DNA from: Bacillota bacterium
GTDB lineage: Bacteria; Bacillota; Desulfitobacteriia; Desulfitobacteriales; Desulfitobacteriaceae
Assembly (NCBI GenBank): GCA_021811425.1
Contig: JAJZPA010000013.1
Location: 1 to 34,496 of the forward strand
Reading direction: 5' to 3'
DNA: 34,496 nt
Shown: piece after piece, positions 1-7,688 of the stretch
How the letters are laid out: the number at the start of each line of letters is the position of its first letter
Position numbering within the stretch: position 1 is the stretch's first letter
Notes under the pieces: generated by a model
The model's input: the letters and a program-made list of their open reading frames with translations, nothing else
What the model was told of the DNA's origin: nothing
Databases searched by the model: none
Program-made: the position numbers and the translations under genes

Positions 1-17
1 CCACAAACGAAAACTCA

Positions 18-51
18 TTGGCGCGGCACGCCTGGGAAAGTAGATCGTCGC
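18..51 (+). other. 5S rRNA 3'-end-like fragment
   Basis: The bases TTGG...CCTGGGAAAGTAG followed by TCGTCGC resemble helix IV and the 3' strand of helix I of bacterial 5S rRNA, where TGGGAGAGTAGG-TCGTCGCC is usual. The match stops abruptly upstream: the bases before 18 do not fit the expected GCCGATGGTAC part. This could be the remnant of a 5S gene, a chimeric tail of an rRNA operon lying before the window, or chance. Judged from memory of the 5S consensus only. Confidence 0.35.
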
Positions 52-203
52 GACCAACAGGAGGTTGGAAGTGCCGAGCGAGCCATGGAGGGCGGAAGAT
101 CGGCCGACCAACAGGAGGTTGGAAGTGGCACATGCGCCATGGATGGCAAAGCGTGTGGCCCAGGTAACGAAAAGGACTACGAGATTACTCGTAGTCCTTT
201 TTT
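42..203 (+). ncRNA. Tandem GGA-hairpin array, candidate structured small RNA
   Basis: Two imperfect units of about 54-55 bases (42-96 and 97-151) share an identical 23-base core at 51-73 and 105-127. Each core folds as CCAAC-AGGAG-GTTGG with GGA in the loop. Each unit also carries a second short hairpin with GGA in its loop (GCC-ATGGAG-GGC near 83-93; GCCA-TGGA-TGGC near 136-147). The array ends in a strong intrinsic terminator at 171-203. GGA displayed in hairpin loops is the hallmark of CsrB/RsmY-type RNAs that sequester CsrA; that function here is inference. The 5' end and promoter are not visible and may lie before the window. Confidence 0.45.
171..203 (+). terminator. Intrinsic terminator of the GGA-hairpin RNA
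   Basis: A perfect 13-base stem (171-183 with 188-200), an ATTA loop and a run of six T at 198-203. It ends whatever transcript covers 1-170. Confidence 0.85.
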
Positions 204-263
204 AGCATATCAGACCCCCATGCCGCATGGCGGCACCACTGATGAATGAAAATTTTCAGGGTA

Positions 264-346
264 GAAAGTATAAGTTTGTGGGTGCATAAGGGCAACTAGG
301 CGGCCGTCTTCGCCAAAGGCTTGGTGCCAGCCAAGTTTTCTTTAGG
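264..346 (+). promoter_or_regulatory. Structured element copy A, riboswitch-like
   Basis: This stretch closely matches 25871-25953. Shared blocks in order are GAAAGTAT, GCATAAG, GCAAC, GCCAAAGGCT, GGT, AGCC and GTTTTCTTTA, separated by variable bases. GGCT (318-321) can pair with AGCC (329-332) around a seven-base loop. The middle variable part forms a hairpin (GGCG/CGCC) whose sequence differs from copy B while pairing is kept. It lies about 140 bases before the start codon at 487. It superficially recalls the GGGCAA...GCAAAGCC core of c-di-GMP-I riboswitches but does not match that consensus. No other feature is seen in 204-263 or 347-470. Confidence 0.55.
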
Positions 347-486
347 TTCTGGCCTCTGACATCTGAATTCGCTGGGTGTGCTTCTCAGGGTAGGAAAGCA
401 GCTGTTCATGTGCGATTTCTAGTACTAAAGCGGGAATCCTGGTATCCTATATTAAAGTTATAGTGGAAAATGGGAGGATGTGACCG

Positions 487-2115
487 ATGTCGGAAACACC
501 GTGGCTAACAGCGTATGATCCCGGAGTGAGGCCATTCATACATATTCCAGACATCAGTTTGTCAGGTCTCTTTCAGCAGGCCGCGAAGCAACATCCTGAC
601 CGACTAGCGGTTATTCATCAAAATGTAAGTTGGACTTACTCAAAACTTTTGGCTAAGGTAAAGAGTCTTTCATTCTTTTTTAAATCTCGGCAGGTGTCTG
701 TCGGAGATAGAATTCTTATGGTTATGGAAAATAGCCCTGAATGGCTTGTGACGTTTCTTGCGGTGGCACAAGTTGGCGCAGAAGCCGTTTTAATTTGCCC
801 TTACCTTCCAGACGAAGAATTACGCGACAAGGCCTTGCGCAGCAGGGCCGTTGGGATTGTAGCCGATGAATTGACGTTTGACAGGTTGTTTAGTGAAGGA
901 ACAGAGTTTTTCTGGCAGTGGGCCGTTCATCACTGTAGAAATCAGGATAAAGCAGTTTGGCAAGAAGCTGAGTTTACTTCGGGAGTTTTTGAATTCTCTA
1001 AGATTCTAGAGTCAAAATCCGAGTCCGTATGGTATGAAATGAACCGTCATCCAATCCCAAGCCATCTTGAGTGGACGTTGCTGCAGTTTGGCGAAGGACT
1101 TCATGGGGAAGCGATTCAACTGCAACATCGGAGTTTGCTTGCGAATGCTTATCAGGTGCGAGAATGGCTTCAAGGGGTATATCCTGTTGAAAAGATTCTT
1201 GTGGCGGTCCCATTTTCCTATGCATTTAGCCTTTCGCTCGGCATTATCCTAGCCTTGACACTGGGAGCGGCATTGATTATCCCTAAGGAGGGTGATTTCT
1301 TCGATACGATACAGGCCATTCATGATTATGCTCCCGAAGTGGTCGTGGCTTCGGCAAAAGTGTATTCAACCATGGCTGAGTTTAAAACTGAAGCGGCTCA
1401 AGAATATTTATTTTGGCCAGTACAGGTATGGTTATCTGTTCTAGGTCATTTAGCACCGAGGAGGATGGTTGCTTTCCAAAAGCTGACAGGGCGCCCGGTG
1501 ATTGAGACATTCGGTGTCAAAGGATGTGTGATGACGCATGTGAACCCCGTGTTGAAGGCAAGGTTGGGTTCAATCGGTGTTCCCGTTTCGAACACGGATG
1601 CCAAGATCGTGGATTTAGTAACAGGAAAAAAATGTTTGACCGCAGGCGAAGTCGGTGAATTGGTTGTGGCAGGGGATCAATTACCTGAGAGCACTTGGCT
1701 TTCAAAGACCGAGATGGGCCAGCCATTTTCCTATTCAGGAAAATTGGCGTGGATGGATCAGGATGGTTTTTTTTATGTCCTTGGGGGGAAAGAAGAAGCG
1801 ATTGTCTCTGGTGGACGAATCATTTTCCCCAGAGAGGTGGAGACGGTTCTATTAAATCACCCGGCTGTAAAAAAATGTGTTTGCGTGGGGCTTAAAGACC
1901 ATCGAGGCGAAGGCTTTATAACAGCACTGATTGTACTTAATCAAGAGGTGTCAGAGCATGAGATTCTGGCGTATTGCCGTTTAAATCTTTCACCGTATAA
2001 AGTTCCGCGCAGGCTGGAAATCCATCAGAATTTGCTTCGGACGCGCGATGGTCGGATATTGCGCCTCTCAATGACTGAACAAGAAACACATAAAGAGAAA
2101 GGCTACTTGCAGTGA
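487..2115 (+). CDS. Degenerate AMP-binding (acyl-CoA synthetase-like) protein
   Basis: A 542-residue member of the acyl-CoA synthetase (ANL) fold. Its N-terminus looks like long-chain fatty acid CoA ligases (W-L-Y...P then a pd-rlAvi block near 36-44), and the C-terminal subdomain is kept (GFFYVLGGKEEAIVSGGRI near 427-445). The catalytic signatures are eroded. The YTSGTTGxPKG loop is replaced by FGEGLHGEA near 201-209. The YGxTE motif reads FGVKG near 342-346. The TGD motif reads SGK near 417-419. The C-terminal PKTxxGK lysine is Arg523. Adenylation is therefore doubtful, and a regulatory or substrate-binding role is possible. Start ATG 487 follows GGGAGG at 472-477. It heads a cluster with two intact-looking paralogues downstream. 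Confidence 0.8.
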   Translation: MSETPWLTAYDPGVRPFIHIPDISLSGLFQQAAKQHPDRLAVIHQNVSWTYSKLLAKVKSLSFFFKSRQVSVGDRILMVMENSPEWLVTFLAVAQVGAEAVLICPYLPDEELRDKALRSRAVGIVADELTFDRLFSEGTEFFWQWAVHHCRNQDKAVWQEAEFTSGVFEFSKILESKSESVWYEMNRHPIPSHLEWTLLQFGEGLHGEAIQLQHRSLLANAYQVREWLQGVYPVEKILVAVPFSYAFSLSLGIILALTLGAALIIPKEGDFFDTIQAIHDYAPEVVVASAKVYSTMAEFKTEAAQEYLFWPVQVWLSVLGHLAPRRMVAFQKLTGRPVIETFGVKGCVMTHVNPVLKARLGSIGVPVSNTDAKIVDLVTGKKCLTAGEVGELVVAGDQLPESTWLSKTEMGQPFSYSGKLAWMDQDGFFYVLGGKEEAIVSGGRIIFPREVETVLLNHPAVKKCVCVGLKDHRGEGFITALIVLNQEVSEHEILAYCRLNLSPYKVPRRLEIHQNLLRTRDGRILRLSMTEQETHKEKGYLQ

Positions 2116-2161
2116 CCTTTCCCTTTAGTGTAAACTCCATAGTTTTATGATGGAGTCACCT

Positions 2162-2197
2162 CTGTGAGATACGCGCTGGCCGTCACGAATCTCACAG
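2162..2197. repeat. Nine-base inverted repeat
   Basis: CTGTGAGAT (2162-2170) pairs perfectly with ATCTCACAG (2189-2197) across an 18-base loop. A weaker hairpin (ACTCCAT/ATGGAGT) lies at about 2133-2155, straight after the first synthetase gene. Neither has a T-run, so neither is a classic terminator. They may be mRNA 3' structures or an operator. From 2198 to 2409 nothing else is recognised. Confidence 0.4.
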
Positions 2198-2409
2198 AAT
2201 CTTTAACATGTTAATTCCTAATCTAGGGATGTTTTCACCGTGTTCAGCAATTTCTTTTTCGGCAAAACAAAATTGCTGCCGATTTAGCCGACTTAACGAA
2301 TGATTATATATAGCTTTGCCAAATTTCTAAGAATCATTCAAAGGATATGAGAAGTTCATTAGATGTGATAAAGGTTTTATAGAAAGAAAAAAAGCCAAGT
2401 CAAGAGAAA

Positions 2410-2436
2410 AAAAGAAAGCCCAATCCTGTTGGGCTT
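2410..2436 (-). terminator. Reverse-strand intrinsic terminator
   Basis: Read on the minus strand, AAGCCCAA (2436-2429), loop CAGGA, TTGGGCTT, then TTCTTTTTTT. This is a clear terminator just past the stop of the small reverse ORF at 2449-2637 and supports transcription from the minus strand. Confidence 0.8.
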
Positions 2437-2448
2437 AGAGCAGAGGGG

Positions 2449-2637
2449 TTAGATTGAGGAGGAGTGAGATGAGAAGGTAACCAGTGTACGTACACCGGTT
2501 GTGGTGCATTTCACATTTAGATTGTAACCTAATTCGCAAGCGTTGGCTACCCCTTTTTTAAAAGTCTGAAAATTAAATTTATTATTGATGTTGACGCGGA
2601 TCGACTTTTTTGCACCTGTTGTGTAGACTTGTGTCAA
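2449..2637 (-). CDS. Small hypothetical protein (about 62 aa)
   Basis: The only gene candidate on the minus strand. The 62-residue product is basic and polar, with two cysteines (near residues 33 and 43) and a Ser/His-rich C-terminus (SSHSSSI). It has no transmembrane segment or recognised domain. Codon use is varied and looks coding-like, and the stop lies 12 bases before a strong minus-strand terminator. Against it: the only usable start is TTG at 2637 with no Shine-Dalgarno site, so it may be a truncated gene remnant. I do not recognise the family. Confidence 0.4.
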   Translation of the reverse strand: MTQVYTTGAKKSIRVNINNKFNFQTFKKGVANACELGYNLNVKCTTTGVRTLVTFSSHSSSI

Positions 2638-2719
2638 TAGGTTGCATAGTATTGTTGGATACCTGTACAGTCAACGGACAGTTTACACCCTGACAGGACA
2701 ATCACTTCAAGTCCAGTGA

Positions 2720-2753
2720 CCGCGTGGTTAGGTATAAAACAAATCCCACGCGG
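2720..2753. repeat. Eight-base inverted repeat upstream of the second synthetase
   Basis: CCGCGTGG (2720-2727) pairs with CCACGCGG (2746-2753) around an AT-rich 18-base loop. It lies about 160 bases before the start codon at 2914. It may be a leader hairpin or a regulator site. The rest of 2641-2913 shows no convincing promoter hexamers or other gene. Confidence 0.4.
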
Positions 2754-2913
2754 GTGGCACGAAGATTGCTAATATTCTGTATTGTGGTTCTGATGCCAAC
2801 GAAATCGGCGGACAAAGCAGCGGGAGGGAGGAATCTCTAGACAACAGAACTAGCGCGACGACATGCGATTGAAAGGACTTGAGTAAAGAAGAATTATTAG
2901 GAGGGATGTACTT

Positions 2914-4551
2914 ATGATGGCGTTTGACTTAACCTTGCGTACGGCTCTGGAACGGGCGGCGAAGCTGTTTCCCCATAAGGAGATCATATCGAGGGATTAC
3001 TCCGGTACGTTTCGCTATACCTATGCAGATTTCTACCAGCGCACGCAGAAATTGGCCAATGTGCTACAAGACTTTGGTATCCAGAAAGGGGAGCGGGTGG
3101 CTACTTTAGCCTGGAACCACCATCGCCATTTGGAGTTGTATTTCGCGATTCCTTGCAGTGGGGCGGTTCTTCATACGTTGAACCTGCGCCTTGCCCCTGA
3201 ACAGCTCGTCTATATCATTAACCATGCCGAAGATCAGGCCATCTTTGTAGACATTGACCTCGTCCCTTTGCTTGAAGTGATTAAGGAGCGAATTCCGACG
3301 GTTAAACACATTGTGGTCATGTCTGATACATTGGATATTCCGGGTACGAATTTGGCAAATCCGTTGTCATATGAGGTTTTACTGGCTAAGGCTAAAGAAA
3401 CGTTTTCTTTTCCTGATCTGAGTGAATGGGACTCAGCTGCTATGTGTTATACGACCGCGACCACGGGAGATCCCAAAGGAGTGGTTTATACCCATCGCGG
3501 ACTTATGCTTCACAGTTATGCAGCAGTGTTGCCGGATGCGATTAACATTGGAGAAACTGATCGGGTGATGCCGTTTGTACCGATGTTCCATGCGAATGCC
3601 TGGGGCCTGCCTTTTGCCTGCACTTGGCTTGGGGCTACTCAAATTTTCCCGGGCGAACGCCCGCAAGCGGAGGATATTTGCCGGCTGATTCAAGAACATA
3701 AGGTCACATTGGCAGCCGGTGTGCCTACCATTTGGATGGCGACTTATCCTTTGTGGGAAAACGGCAAATATGACCCCTCCAGTTTAAGAGAGATTGTTAG
3801 CGGCGGCTCAGCCGCCCCGAAATCTTTGCTAAAAAACTATAAGGAGAAGCTTGGTGTGTCCATCCTGCATGCCTATGGAATGACGGAGACGACGCCGGTG
3901 GTGTTGGTGTCACGGCTAAAGAGCACGATGAAGGGCTGGACGGACGAAGAGAAGTACAGTGTGGCGGCTAAACAGGGCCTCCTAGTTCCAGGTCTGGAAA
4001 TGAAGATCGTGGTGGAAGACGGCAAAGAAGTTCCCTGGGATGGCAAAACCATGGGCGAACTGCTTCTGCGCGGGCCTTGGATTGCCAAGGAGTATTATAA
4101 GGAGCCGATACGTAGTGCAGCGGCCTTTGCAGACGGCTGGCTGCACACCGGCGACATTGTGACAGTGGATGCAGAGGGGTACGTCTCCATTGCCGACCGC
4201 AGTAAAGATTTGATCAAGAGTGGTGGGGAATGGATATCTTCCATTGACTTAGAGAACACGATCATGAGTCACCCTGCCGTGGCAGAGGCCGCAGTGATTG
4301 CAATGTCTCATCCCAAATGGATAGAGCGGCCGCTGGCGTGTGTTGTATTAAAGAAGGAATATGTAGGCAAAGTTGGTACGGGCGATATATTGGACTATCT
4401 GACGGGCAAAGTACCTAAACTGTGGTTGCCGGATCGAGTGGAATTTCTGGATGCTCTCCCCAAGACCAGTGTGGGGAAATTCTATAAGCAGGCCTTGAGG
4501 AAGCAATTTGCCGGTCTCATAGTGGCGAACTCTGAGGGCTCTGGGGCTTAG
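2914..4551 (+). CDS. Medium/long-chain acyl-CoA synthetase
   Basis: A 545-residue AMP-dependent acyl-CoA ligase that would activate a carboxylic acid to acyl-AMP and then the CoA thioester. Motifs are in place: the phosphate loop YTTATTGDPKG at 179-189 (Ala in place of the usual Ser or Gly), YGMTE at 321-325, HTGD at 411-414, the hinge DRSKDLIKSGGEW at 428-440, and PKTSVGK with the catalytic Lys522. The architecture resembles AlkK/fatty-acyl-CoA synthases of about 540 residues. AGGAGG at 2899-2904 sets the ATG at 2914 (a second ATG follows at once). The next synthetase begins 48 bases downstream, so the two are probably co-transcribed. The chain-length preference cannot be read from the sequence. 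Confidence 0.9.
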   Translation: MMAFDLTLRTALERAAKLFPHKEIISRDYSGTFRYTYADFYQRTQKLANVLQDFGIQKGERVATLAWNHHRHLELYFAIPCSGAVLHTLNLRLAPEQLVYIINHAEDQAIFVDIDLVPLLEVIKERIPTVKHIVVMSDTLDIPGTNLANPLSYEVLLAKAKETFSFPDLSEWDSAAMCYTTATTGDPKGVVYTHRGLMLHSYAAVLPDAINIGETDRVMPFVPMFHANAWGLPFACTWLGATQIFPGERPQAEDICRLIQEHKVTLAAGVPTIWMATYPLWENGKYDPSSLREIVSGGSAAPKSLLKNYKEKLGVSILHAYGMTETTPVVLVSRLKSTMKGWTDEEKYSVAAKQGLLVPGLEMKIVVEDGKEVPWDGKTMGELLLRGPWIAKEYYKEPIRSAAAFADGWLHTGDIVTVDAEGYVSIADRSKDLIKSGGEWISSIDLENTIMSHPAVAEAAVIAMSHPKWIERPLACVVLKKEYVGKVGTGDILDYLTGKVPKLWLPDRVEFLDALPKTSVGKFYKQALRKQFAGLIVANSEGSGA

Positions 4552-4599
4552 CAAGAGGCTTTGTACTTGGTAAAACAAGCTTACTGAGGGGGGTTTGGC

Positions 4600-6288
4600 A
4601 TGAATTATATTACGTTGTCTGAGCCGGAAAGCGAATATTATAACACCCTGAATGAGACGAACGTTCAGTTTCTCCGGCGTCGCTACAATCGCGTCAATCG
4701 TTGGGTGATAGCCGATTTGGTCGGTCGGAGTGCTTATCGTTACCCGGATAAGATGGCACTCATTTATCGGGATATGACCTTAACCTATCAGGAATTGGAA
4801 GAAGAGTGCAACCGGGTTGCCAATGCTTTGATTGATTTAGGAATTGAGAAGTACGATCGAGTTGCTATTTTAGCTCACAATACCATCGATCATGTTCTAA
4901 CCTGGCTGGGAACCGCAAAAGCCGGCGGTGTCTATTTAGCGATCAATTATCTGCTCCGGGGTAAGGATATTGCCTACTGCATTAACCATTCGGAAAGCAA
5001 GGTTCTGATCGTGGAAGATGCCTTATACGACCTTGTCAAGGATGTATTGCACGAAATGCCGACCGTAAAGACGTTGCTCTGGTCGCGTCAGGGTTTTGGC
5101 GCGGAAGCAGCGGAAGGTTTTCGGGATTTTTCAGCATGGTACAGTGCTTACCCGGCCAAGGAGCCTGAGGTGGAGCTTAATATTGAGGATCCGGTGCAAA
5201 TGACCTATACGAGCGGCACCGAAAGTCTTCCCAAAGGGGTTATCCTTACGAACCAAGCCCTTTTGGCAGAGTATACGAGCTGCATTATTGACGGTGAGTA
5301 CACGCCAGAGGATGTCAATGTGAATGCGCTACCGATTTATCACTGCGCCCAGCGTGATGTGTTTCTGACGCCGGCCTTGATGGTCGGAGCAACTAACGTG
5401 TTAATGATGAGTGCTGATCCGAAGCAGATCATGGATAACATCGTCCGACATCGGGCGACGATGTTCTTCGCTCCTCCCACCGTCTGGATCGGTTTGTTAA
5501 GACACCCTGAGTTTGACCATTATGATTTAAGTTCAGTCGTGAAGGGTTATTATGGGGCCTCAATCATGCCGGTCGAAGTACTCAAGGAGATCGTGAAACG
5601 GCTGCCTAACTGTCAGAAGTTCTACAATTATTACGGCCAGACAGAACTTGGCCCCTATCATACCATGCTTCGGCCTGCAGACATGATTAGAAAACCTGGC
5701 TCGGCGGGTAAGGCCGGATTGAATATGCAGACTCAGCTTGAAGACGAGGAGCATCAGCCGATTCTAGAGGTGGATCGTCCCGGGGAGATCTGTGGCCGTG
5801 GCCCGCATACGATGCTTCTCTACTTCAAAGATCCGGAAAAGACGGAGCGGACCCTCGCTCACAGGTGGTTCCATAGCGGAGATATTGGGATCTATGATGA
5901 GGAACACTACATTACGGTTATGGATCGCAAGAAGGATATGGTTAAGACGGGGGGCGAGAATGTTCCCAGCCGTGAAGTGGAGGAGGTCATTTATACGGAC
6001 AACCGGGTCTCTGAGGTAGCGGTTGTAGGGCTGCCCCATGGAAAGTGGGTAGAAGCTGTCACCGCCTTGGTCGTTCCCAAACAAGGTGCTGTCATTACGG
6101 AAGAAGAGATCATTCAGCTTTGCCGTCAAAACCTGGCCGCTTTTAAGGTGCCCAAAGGGGTGGTATTTCTAACCGAGTTGCCGAAGACGCCAAGTGGTAA
6201 GATTTTAAAAAGGGATTTGCGTAATGTGTATGCTGAGCTTTTTGCTCTGAAAAAGGATCAAACCAGCGTCACGGAAGAAGACGAGTAA
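4600..6288 (+). CDS. Acyl-CoA synthetase with YTSGTES loop
   Basis: A 562-residue AMP-dependent CoA ligase. It has YTSGTESLPKG at 203-213 (ES where most families have TG), YGQTE at 345-349, an HSGD motif, a DRKKDMVKTGGENV hinge and a C-terminal PKTPSGK lysine motif. All residues needed for adenylation and thioesterification appear present. It lies 48 bases after another synthetase and before an acyl-CoA dehydrogenase, which suggests a fatty or aromatic acid activation and oxidation pathway. A G-rich Shine-Dalgarno (GAGGGGGG) precedes the ATG. The substrate is unknown. It diverges enough from the preceding paralogue to have a different substrate. Confidence 0.9.
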   Translation: MNYITLSEPESEYYNTLNETNVQFLRRRYNRVNRWVIADLVGRSAYRYPDKMALIYRDMTLTYQELEEECNRVANALIDLGIEKYDRVAILAHNTIDHVLTWLGTAKAGGVYLAINYLLRGKDIAYCINHSESKVLIVEDALYDLVKDVLHEMPTVKTLLWSRQGFGAEAAEGFRDFSAWYSAYPAKEPEVELNIEDPVQMTYTSGTESLPKGVILTNQALLAEYTSCIIDGEYTPEDVNVNALPIYHCAQRDVFLTPALMVGATNVLMMSADPKQIMDNIVRHRATMFFAPPTVWIGLLRHPEFDHYDLSSVVKGYYGASIMPVEVLKEIVKRLPNCQKFYNYYGQTELGPYHTMLRPADMIRKPGSAGKAGLNMQTQLEDEEHQPILEVDRPGEICGRGPHTMLLYFKDPEKTERTLAHRWFHSGDIGIYDEEHYITVMDRKKDMVKTGGENVPSREVEEVIYTDNRVSEVAVVGLPHGKWVEAVTALVVPKQGAVITEEEIIQLCRQNLAAFKVPKGVVFLTELPKTPSGKILKRDLRNVYAELFALKKDQTSVTEEDE

Positions 6289-6411
6289 GTAGATTTATTG
6301 TAGGAATACTCTGGATTTATGGTGGAAAGACTGTGAGCCATTAGCAGGTAGGAAACTTAGAAGCAAGGATTCAGGAAAGGGAAAAGAGTTTAGCAAAGGA
6401 GTGGATCATAA

Positions 6412-7551
6412 GTGGATTTTGAACTGAGTGAAGAACAAAAGGCCTTTCAGAGCCTCGCCTATAAGTTTGCAGTTAAAGAATTTGAACCCGTTGCCAAGGA
6501 ATATGATCGGGAGGAAAAATACCCCCGTGAGATTTGGCAGAAAGCGTGCGCCAGTGGTTTGGTGGGGGTAGCGATTCCTGAGGAGTACGGTGGGGCAGGG
6601 GCGGGTTGGATGGAAACGGCCTTGATTACCGAACAGCTTTCTCGCATCGACCTGGGCTTAGGTCTCGCGGTTATGGCAGCAACTTTTGGATCGGAGAACA
6701 TCCTTTATTATGGAACAGAAGCACAGAAACAAAAATACCTACCGCTATTAACGTCAGGCCAGGTTATTTTTGCCGGAGCCTACACCGAGCCCAATGCCGG
6801 GACAGATGTAGCCGGAACGACCACACGAGCGGTCAAGGATGGCGACGATTACGTCATCAATGGGAGCAAGATGTTTATTACGAACGGTACCATTTGTGAT
6901 TACATGGCTGTACTTTGTGTGACGAACCCTGATGCTTCTAAACGAACGGAACGCCATAGCCTCATCGTTGTGGATGCCAATCTGCCTGGAATCACCCGAA
7001 TGAAGATCACAGGGAAGATGGGGATTCGAGCCACGGATACGGCGGAGATCACTTTTGAGGATGTTAGGGTGTCTCAAGAGAACCTGATCGGGCAGGAAGG
7101 CAAAGGATTCTACCAGCTGATGCATTTCTTTGACATGACCCGAATCATGGTTGCGGCCCAAGGCGTGGGTCTAGCCCAAGGGGCTTTGGATAAGGCAGTG
7201 AAGTACGTTCAGGAACGCAAAACCTTTGGGATCCCGCTCGCTGCGAATCAAGGTCTGCAGTTTCAGCTGGCGGAAATGGCAACAAGAGTTGAGTTGGCTC
7301 GCAATATTACCTACAAAGCTGCTTGGAAGGTGGATAACGGGCAGTTGGAACCGGCCCTGAATGCGATGGCTAAATATTATGCGGGCGAGACGGCGGTGTG
7401 GGTAGCCGATAAGGCACTGCAAATGCACGGTGGGTATGGCTATATTGATGAGTATGATGTGCAGCGGTTCTACAGGGACGCGAAGATCCTAGAAATTTAC
7501 GAAGGAGCAAAAGAAGCGGAAAAAATGACCATCGCCAGGAGGCTGTTTTAA
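6412..7551 (+). CDS. Acyl-CoA dehydrogenase
   Basis: A 379-residue FAD-dependent dehydrogenase catalysing alpha,beta-desaturation of an acyl-CoA, with electrons normally passed to electron transfer flavoprotein. It has YTEPNAGTD (FAD/substrate loop), KMFITNG, a GMRAT-like GIRATD segment, and the C-terminal QMHGGYGY...YEGAKEAE, where Glu364 of YEG fits the catalytic base of the short/medium-chain family. Length is normal. Start is GTG 6412, nine to ten bases after AAAGGAG. It is the last gene of the activation block, closed by a terminator at 7581-7611. No etfAB or enoyl-CoA hydratase is seen here, so the rest of beta-oxidation lies elsewhere. Confidence 0.93.
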   Translation: MDFELSEEQKAFQSLAYKFAVKEFEPVAKEYDREEKYPREIWQKACASGLVGVAIPEEYGGAGAGWMETALITEQLSRIDLGLGLAVMAATFGSENILYYGTEAQKQKYLPLLTSGQVIFAGAYTEPNAGTDVAGTTTRAVKDGDDYVINGSKMFITNGTICDYMAVLCVTNPDASKRTERHSLIVVDANLPGITRMKITGKMGIRATDTAEITFEDVRVSQENLIGQEGKGFYQLMHFFDMTRIMVAAQGVGLAQGALDKAVKYVQERKTFGIPLAANQGLQFQLAEMATRVELARNITYKAAWKVDNGQLEPALNAMAKYYAGETAVWVADKALQMHGGYGYIDEYDVQRFYRDAKILEIYEGAKEAEKMTIARRLF

Positions 7552-7580
7552 ATTAGGAAGATAGTCAATGAACTCATTTA

Positions 7581-7611
7581 GCACTCGTCGAGATAGGGCG
7601 AGTGCTTTTTT
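7581..7611 (+). terminator. Terminator after the acyl-CoA dehydrogenase
   Basis: GCACTCG (7581-7587) pairs with CGAGTGC (7599-7605), followed by six T. It separates the acyl-CoA block from the next gene. Confidence 0.85.
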
Positions 7612-7649
7612 ATAATGACTAGGCAAGTTAGGCTACAGCCGGAAAAATA

Positions 7650-7658
7650 TGTTATAAT
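7650..7658 (+). promoter_or_regulatory. Extended -10 promoter
   Basis: TGTTATAAT is a perfect extended -10 box. No good -35 is visible, which fits extended -10 promoters. It lies 30 bases before the DUF3842 start. Confidence 0.6.
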
Positions 7659-7688
7659 ACGGTTACCAATACACAGGGAGGATGAGGA

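Noticed and set aside
51-127. Two identical 23-base repeats considered as a CRISPR fragment
   Set aside because: Only two copies, the intervening sequence is itself similar in both units, each repeat folds as a hairpin with the same loop, and no cas gene is present.
264-346. c-di-GMP-I (GEMM) riboswitch
   Set aside because: It has GGGCAAC and an AAAGGC block, but lacks the GACGCAAAGCC core and the long second stem; kept as an unassigned structured element.
2752-2760. T-box leader for the second synthetase
   Set aside because: Only GGGTGGCAC matches. The CCGCG continuation and a terminator are missing, and an acyl-CoA ligase is not a usual T-box target.
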